Shown here: one piece after another, positions 51,969-53,561 of the stretch
Layout: each line of letters opens with the position of its first letter
Numbering within the stretch: the stretch's first letter is position 1
DNA from: an uncultured Clostridium sp.
GTDB taxonomy: Bacteria > Bacillota > Clostridia > Lachnospirales > Lachnospiraceae
Direction: 5' to 3'
Assembly (NCBI GenBank): GCA_900539185.1
Contig: UQBG01000017.1
Span: 1-53,561, forward strand
DNA: 53,561 bases
Notes under the pieces: generated by a model
The model's input: the letters and a program-made list of their open reading frames with translations, nothing else
Databases searched by the model: none
Told to the model about the DNA's origin: nothing
Position numbers and translations under genes: made by a program

Positions 51969-52712
51969 CTACGCACCAAAATAGCTAAATAAGTTGAAGC
52001 CTGTCGGCAATGGAATCGTAAACATATAAATCGTTGCTATCAAAAATGCTACCAGTGCTACGATCATAATAATCATACGATTTGGAATCTGCTTAAAGAT
52101 ACCTACAATACCTAACATAAACAGAACCAGTGAATAGATCACTGCTACCAGTCCATATGCATCACCGTTAGAGTTGTCTTCCTTTCCCTGCTCTAACAGA
52201 GCCTCCGATTCATCCAGCAGTGCATACGCATCTGCAAAGTAGCTGTCTACAAATCCTTCCTGATCAAATGGAGATGCATACTCCTCCTGCTCGTCTGCCC
52301 ACAGGATCGCATCATACAGTTCATCGGAACAGTTATCCGATATCAACTGATCCAGTTTCCATTCCGCCTTATCCATGGCATCCTGATCGCCTCTTTCTTC
52401 TGCAAAGCTATAGTCGATCCGTGTACTGCTTATCTCATTCCACAGCATCATATCCTGCATAAGATTCTGTGATGCCTCATTGAACATGGAATTTCCCTCT
52501 GCTGCCAGATTATTACTGGTCGTGTAATTTGTTGCCTGATTCCCTCCATGCAGGGAACCGATCCAGGATGCCCAGGCAGATGTCAAAGCAGTAATACCTA
52601 AAAAGATTGCCACTATAATCTCTATCCATTCATCCTTTGTTCTCTTACGTTTTGTTGCCTTCTTCTCTGTTCCCTCGTTGATTTCCGTCGATTCGCTCCT
52701 TGTCTCCTCCAT
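51969..52712 (-). CDS. Membrane protein of unknown function with three helices
   Basis: 247 residues. A charged N-terminal tail rich in Glu, Lys and Thr (1-26), then a helix at about 30-50 (IIVAIFLGITALTSAWASWIG). A central hydrophilic coiled part (55-180) is rich in Glu, Asp and Ser, and two more helices sit near 190-208 and 215-235. The pattern resembles DUF4337-like proteins, but the match cannot be tested here. Start at 52712 is favoured by GGGAGG six bases upstream. No neighbour suggests a pathway. Confidence 0.72.
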   Translation of the reverse strand: MEETRSESTEINEGTEKKATKRKRTKDEWIEIIVAIFLGITALTSAWASWIGSLHGGNQATNYTTSNNLAAEGNSMFNEASQNLMQDMMLWNEISSTRIDYSFAEERGDQDAMDKAEWKLDQLISDNCSDELYDAILWADEQEEYASPFDQEGFVDSYFADAYALLDESEALLEQGKEDNSNGDAYGLVAVIYSLVLFMLGIVGIFKQIPNRMIIMIVALVAFLIATIYMFTIPLPTGFNLFSYFGA

Positions 52713-52761
52713 TTTCATCCTCCCTTGTATCTATCCTTTTTATCAATAGTGCGACTTATTG

Positions 52762-52790
52762 ATTATAAATATATCGGAAGTCAATCACAA
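52762..52790 (-). promoter_or_regulatory. Promoter of the membrane-protein gene
   Basis: TTGTGA (52785-52790), 17 bp, perfect TATAAT (52762-52767). It lies between the decayed PARG gene and the membrane-protein start. A TTTGGCAT/ATGCCAAA inverted repeat (52815-52851) stands just upstream of it. Confidence 0.55.
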
Positions 52791-52856
52791 GGTCCCGGCA
52801 TCAAACGGTCGAAATTTGGCATCATTTTGTACAGATTGCTTCTATGCCAAACAGCA

Positions 52857-53205
52857 TTAGATATCCTTATCGCTTAATTTTGCAACCTTTTTACCATCGC
52901 CCGTATTATATTTGTCATTTGGCTTAGCTCGTAAATTCGGAGCGGCACATGTGATTACATTTACCTTATACCACTCATTTTCCCCCAATAGCACAGGATT
53001 ACTTGTCGATGCAAAATTATGTACTGCTACTTTTTATTATTTCTATACGCCTTAACTGCTTCAAAGGTTCTCTTCTTTGATACAATGATTTTTGTCGGTT
53101 CATCATATATATCTAAGTCGATAACATCTAACCGATCTTTTTCCAATATTAATTTCTGTCCACTTACAGACTTTTTAAATGTAGTTTATTATTAAGCTTC
53201 AAATT
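52857..53205 (-). pseudogene. Decayed TIGR02452-type microbial poly(ADP-ribose) glycohydrolase gene
   Basis: Three reading-frame pieces together match the family. First, a piece in frame with KLNNKLHLK. Second, KSVSGQKLILEKD...SKKRTFEAVKAYRNN, then a stop. Third, VAVHNFASTSNP joined to LGENEWYKVNVITCAAPN, ending at a stop (52857-52859). The two shifts sit in A5 runs (complement of 53172-53176 and 53031-53035), each fixable by one base. At about 52994/52995 the sequence jumps from SNP directly to the later VLLGENEWYKV, so the catalytic GGG...QEE core and the rest are missing. A start codon is also lacking. Intact relatives remove ADP-ribose; this copy cannot. It lies between a tRNA cluster and a membrane-protein gene. 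Confidence 0.8.
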
Positions 53206-53216
53206 TTTCTTTAAAA

Positions 53217-53262
53217 TGCAAAAGTGCTGAAAGCCTAGTAAAATCAAGGCTTTCAGCACTTT
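53217..53262 (-). terminator. Terminator after the tRNA-Trp gene
   Basis: A 12-bp perfect stem GTGCTGAAAGCC/GGCTTTCAGCAC followed on the minus strand by TTTTGCATTTT; A and T runs on both sides. Confidence 0.82.
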
Positions 53263-53272
53263 TTTTCAAGAG

Positions 53273-53343
53273 CAGGGGATGAGAGAATCGAACTCCCGCC
53301 AAAGGTTTTGGAGACCCCTATCATACCATTAGACCAATCCCCT
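53273..53343 (-). tRNA. tRNA-Trp(CCA)
   Basis: Acceptor AGGGGAT/ATCCCCT with discriminator G. The anticodon loop CTCCAAA gives anticodon CCA, closed by GGGGT/ACCTT (two G-T wobbles). T arm with TTCGATT. 71 nt, CCA not encoded. It is the likely sensor partner of the trpB2 T-box. Confidence 0.92.
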
Positions 53344-53379
53344 ATGGATTGAATTATAGTCCATAGTAACAACTATGAA

Positions 53380-53453
53380 CGTGCGCTAGAGGATTCGAAC
53401 CCCCGACCTTCTGGTCCGTAGCCAGACGCTCTATCCAGCTGAGCTAAGCGCAC
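53380..53453 (-). tRNA. tRNA-Arg(ACG)
   Basis: Acceptor GTGCGCT/AGCGCAC with discriminator G. The anticodon stem TCTGG/CCAGA encloses CTACGGA, anticodon ACG, expected to be edited to ICG. The T loop TTCGAAT and D arm AGCTCAGCTGG are canonical. CCA not encoded. Confidence 0.94.
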
Positions 53454-53478
53454 ATTGTATGTTTACATTATATAAACA

Positions 53479-53510
53479 TTTTAAAAGAGTACATTTGTAC
53501 TCTTTTAAAA
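53479..53510 (-). terminator. Perfect 14-bp inverted repeat between tRNA-Leu and tRNA-Arg
   Basis: TTTTAAAAGAGTAC and GTACTCTTTTAAAA flank a 4-nt loop. On the minus strand the GAGTAC/GTACTC stem is followed by TTTTAAAA, so it may be a terminator of the tRNA-Leu transcript or a processing signal. A TATAAT (53467-53472) lies just downstream and could start a separate tRNA-Arg transcript. Confidence 0.5.
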
Positions 53511-53561
53511 TGCCGGCGACCGGAATCGAACCGGTACGGGAGGTTAGTCCCGCAGGATTTT
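53511..53561 (-). tRNA. tRNA-Leu, 3' part, cut by window edge, anticodon ends in AA
   Basis: The visible 3' part contains the end of the anticodon loop (AAAA), stem TCC, a long variable arm with CGGGA...TCCCG, a T arm ACCGGTTCGATTCCGGT and the acceptor GCCGGC with discriminator A. The long arm and acceptor indicate Leu; loop bases 35-36 = AA fit anticodon TAA or CAA. The 5' half is outside the window. Confidence 0.85.

Noticed and set aside
1..53561. CRISPR arrays, insertion sequences, prophage genes
   Set aside because: No regularly spaced repeats with spacers, transposase motifs or phage structural genes were seen anywhere in the window.

Overview
The window looks like a chromosomal segment of an anaerobic gut Firmicute of the Lachnospiraceae type (Clostridia). 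The evidence is moderate GC content, strong AAGGAGG ribosome binding sites, T-box leaders, an oxygen-sensitive class III ribonucleotide reductase, indolepyruvate:ferredoxin oxidoreductase, an NrtR-type Nudix regulator, CarD, and gene content dominated by housekeeping genes with short operons, mostly on the minus strand. The organism assignment is inference from gene content; no 16S gene is present.

Left end (1-5050): an AT-richer strip holds a partial small gene and a GNAT acetyltransferase whose natural start is put out of frame by an AT-dinucleotide tract. It abuts lysS (lysyl-tRNA synthetase with a C-terminal EMAP-like tRNA-binding domain). Then come greA with a consensus promoter, tRNA-Leu(CAG), and a lipoprotein with an FKBP/trigger-factor-like fold. 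5252-8165: nrdDG, preceded by two NrdR-type boxes 32 bp apart that overlap the promoter. 8210-14610: a tightly packed five-gene run on the minus strand: ferredoxin-type aldo/keto reductase, response regulator, histidine kinase, ABC ATPase and FtsX-like permease.

14791-24920: a TPR-containing glycosyltransferase, serine acetyltransferase, a hotdog thioesterase, CarD, a 1015-residue fusion that resembles the Campylobacter L-glutamine kinase joined to the gamma-glutamyl hydrolase of phosphoramidate biosynthesis (the most unusual gene in the window), a ZIP metal transporter, a VTT-family membrane protein, upp and uraA. 25034-29210: an NAD-salvage unit (nrtR-like Nudix regulator and pncB) with a bracketed pair of candidate operators, divergent from a small XRE regulator and a parvulin-like foldase. 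29227-32864: a chemoreceptor and trpB2 behind a tryptophan T-box. 32876-36786: a four-gene ABC operon of unknown substrate with a small secreted protein as its first gene.

36846-39000: aspS behind a T-box whose apparent specifier is AAC (Asn), which suggests a non-discriminating AspRS. 39027-43560: trmO, a polyprenyl-phosphate-type glycosyltransferase, a DUF1624-type acyltransferase, and a PadR-DUF1700-DUF4097 envelope-stress-like operon under a long perfect inverted repeat. 43768-47136: yqeY, a thioredoxin-reductase-like flavoprotein, and a BlaI/M56 pair whose extracellular sensor is not a penicillin-binding domain. 47166-52790: iorAB, a C11 (clostripain-like) lipoprotein peptidase and a membrane protein of unknown function.

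Right end (52857-53561): the decayed remains of a microbial poly(ADP-ribose) glycohydrolase (TIGR02452) gene, then tRNA-Trp, tRNA-Arg and the 3' part of a tRNA-Leu.
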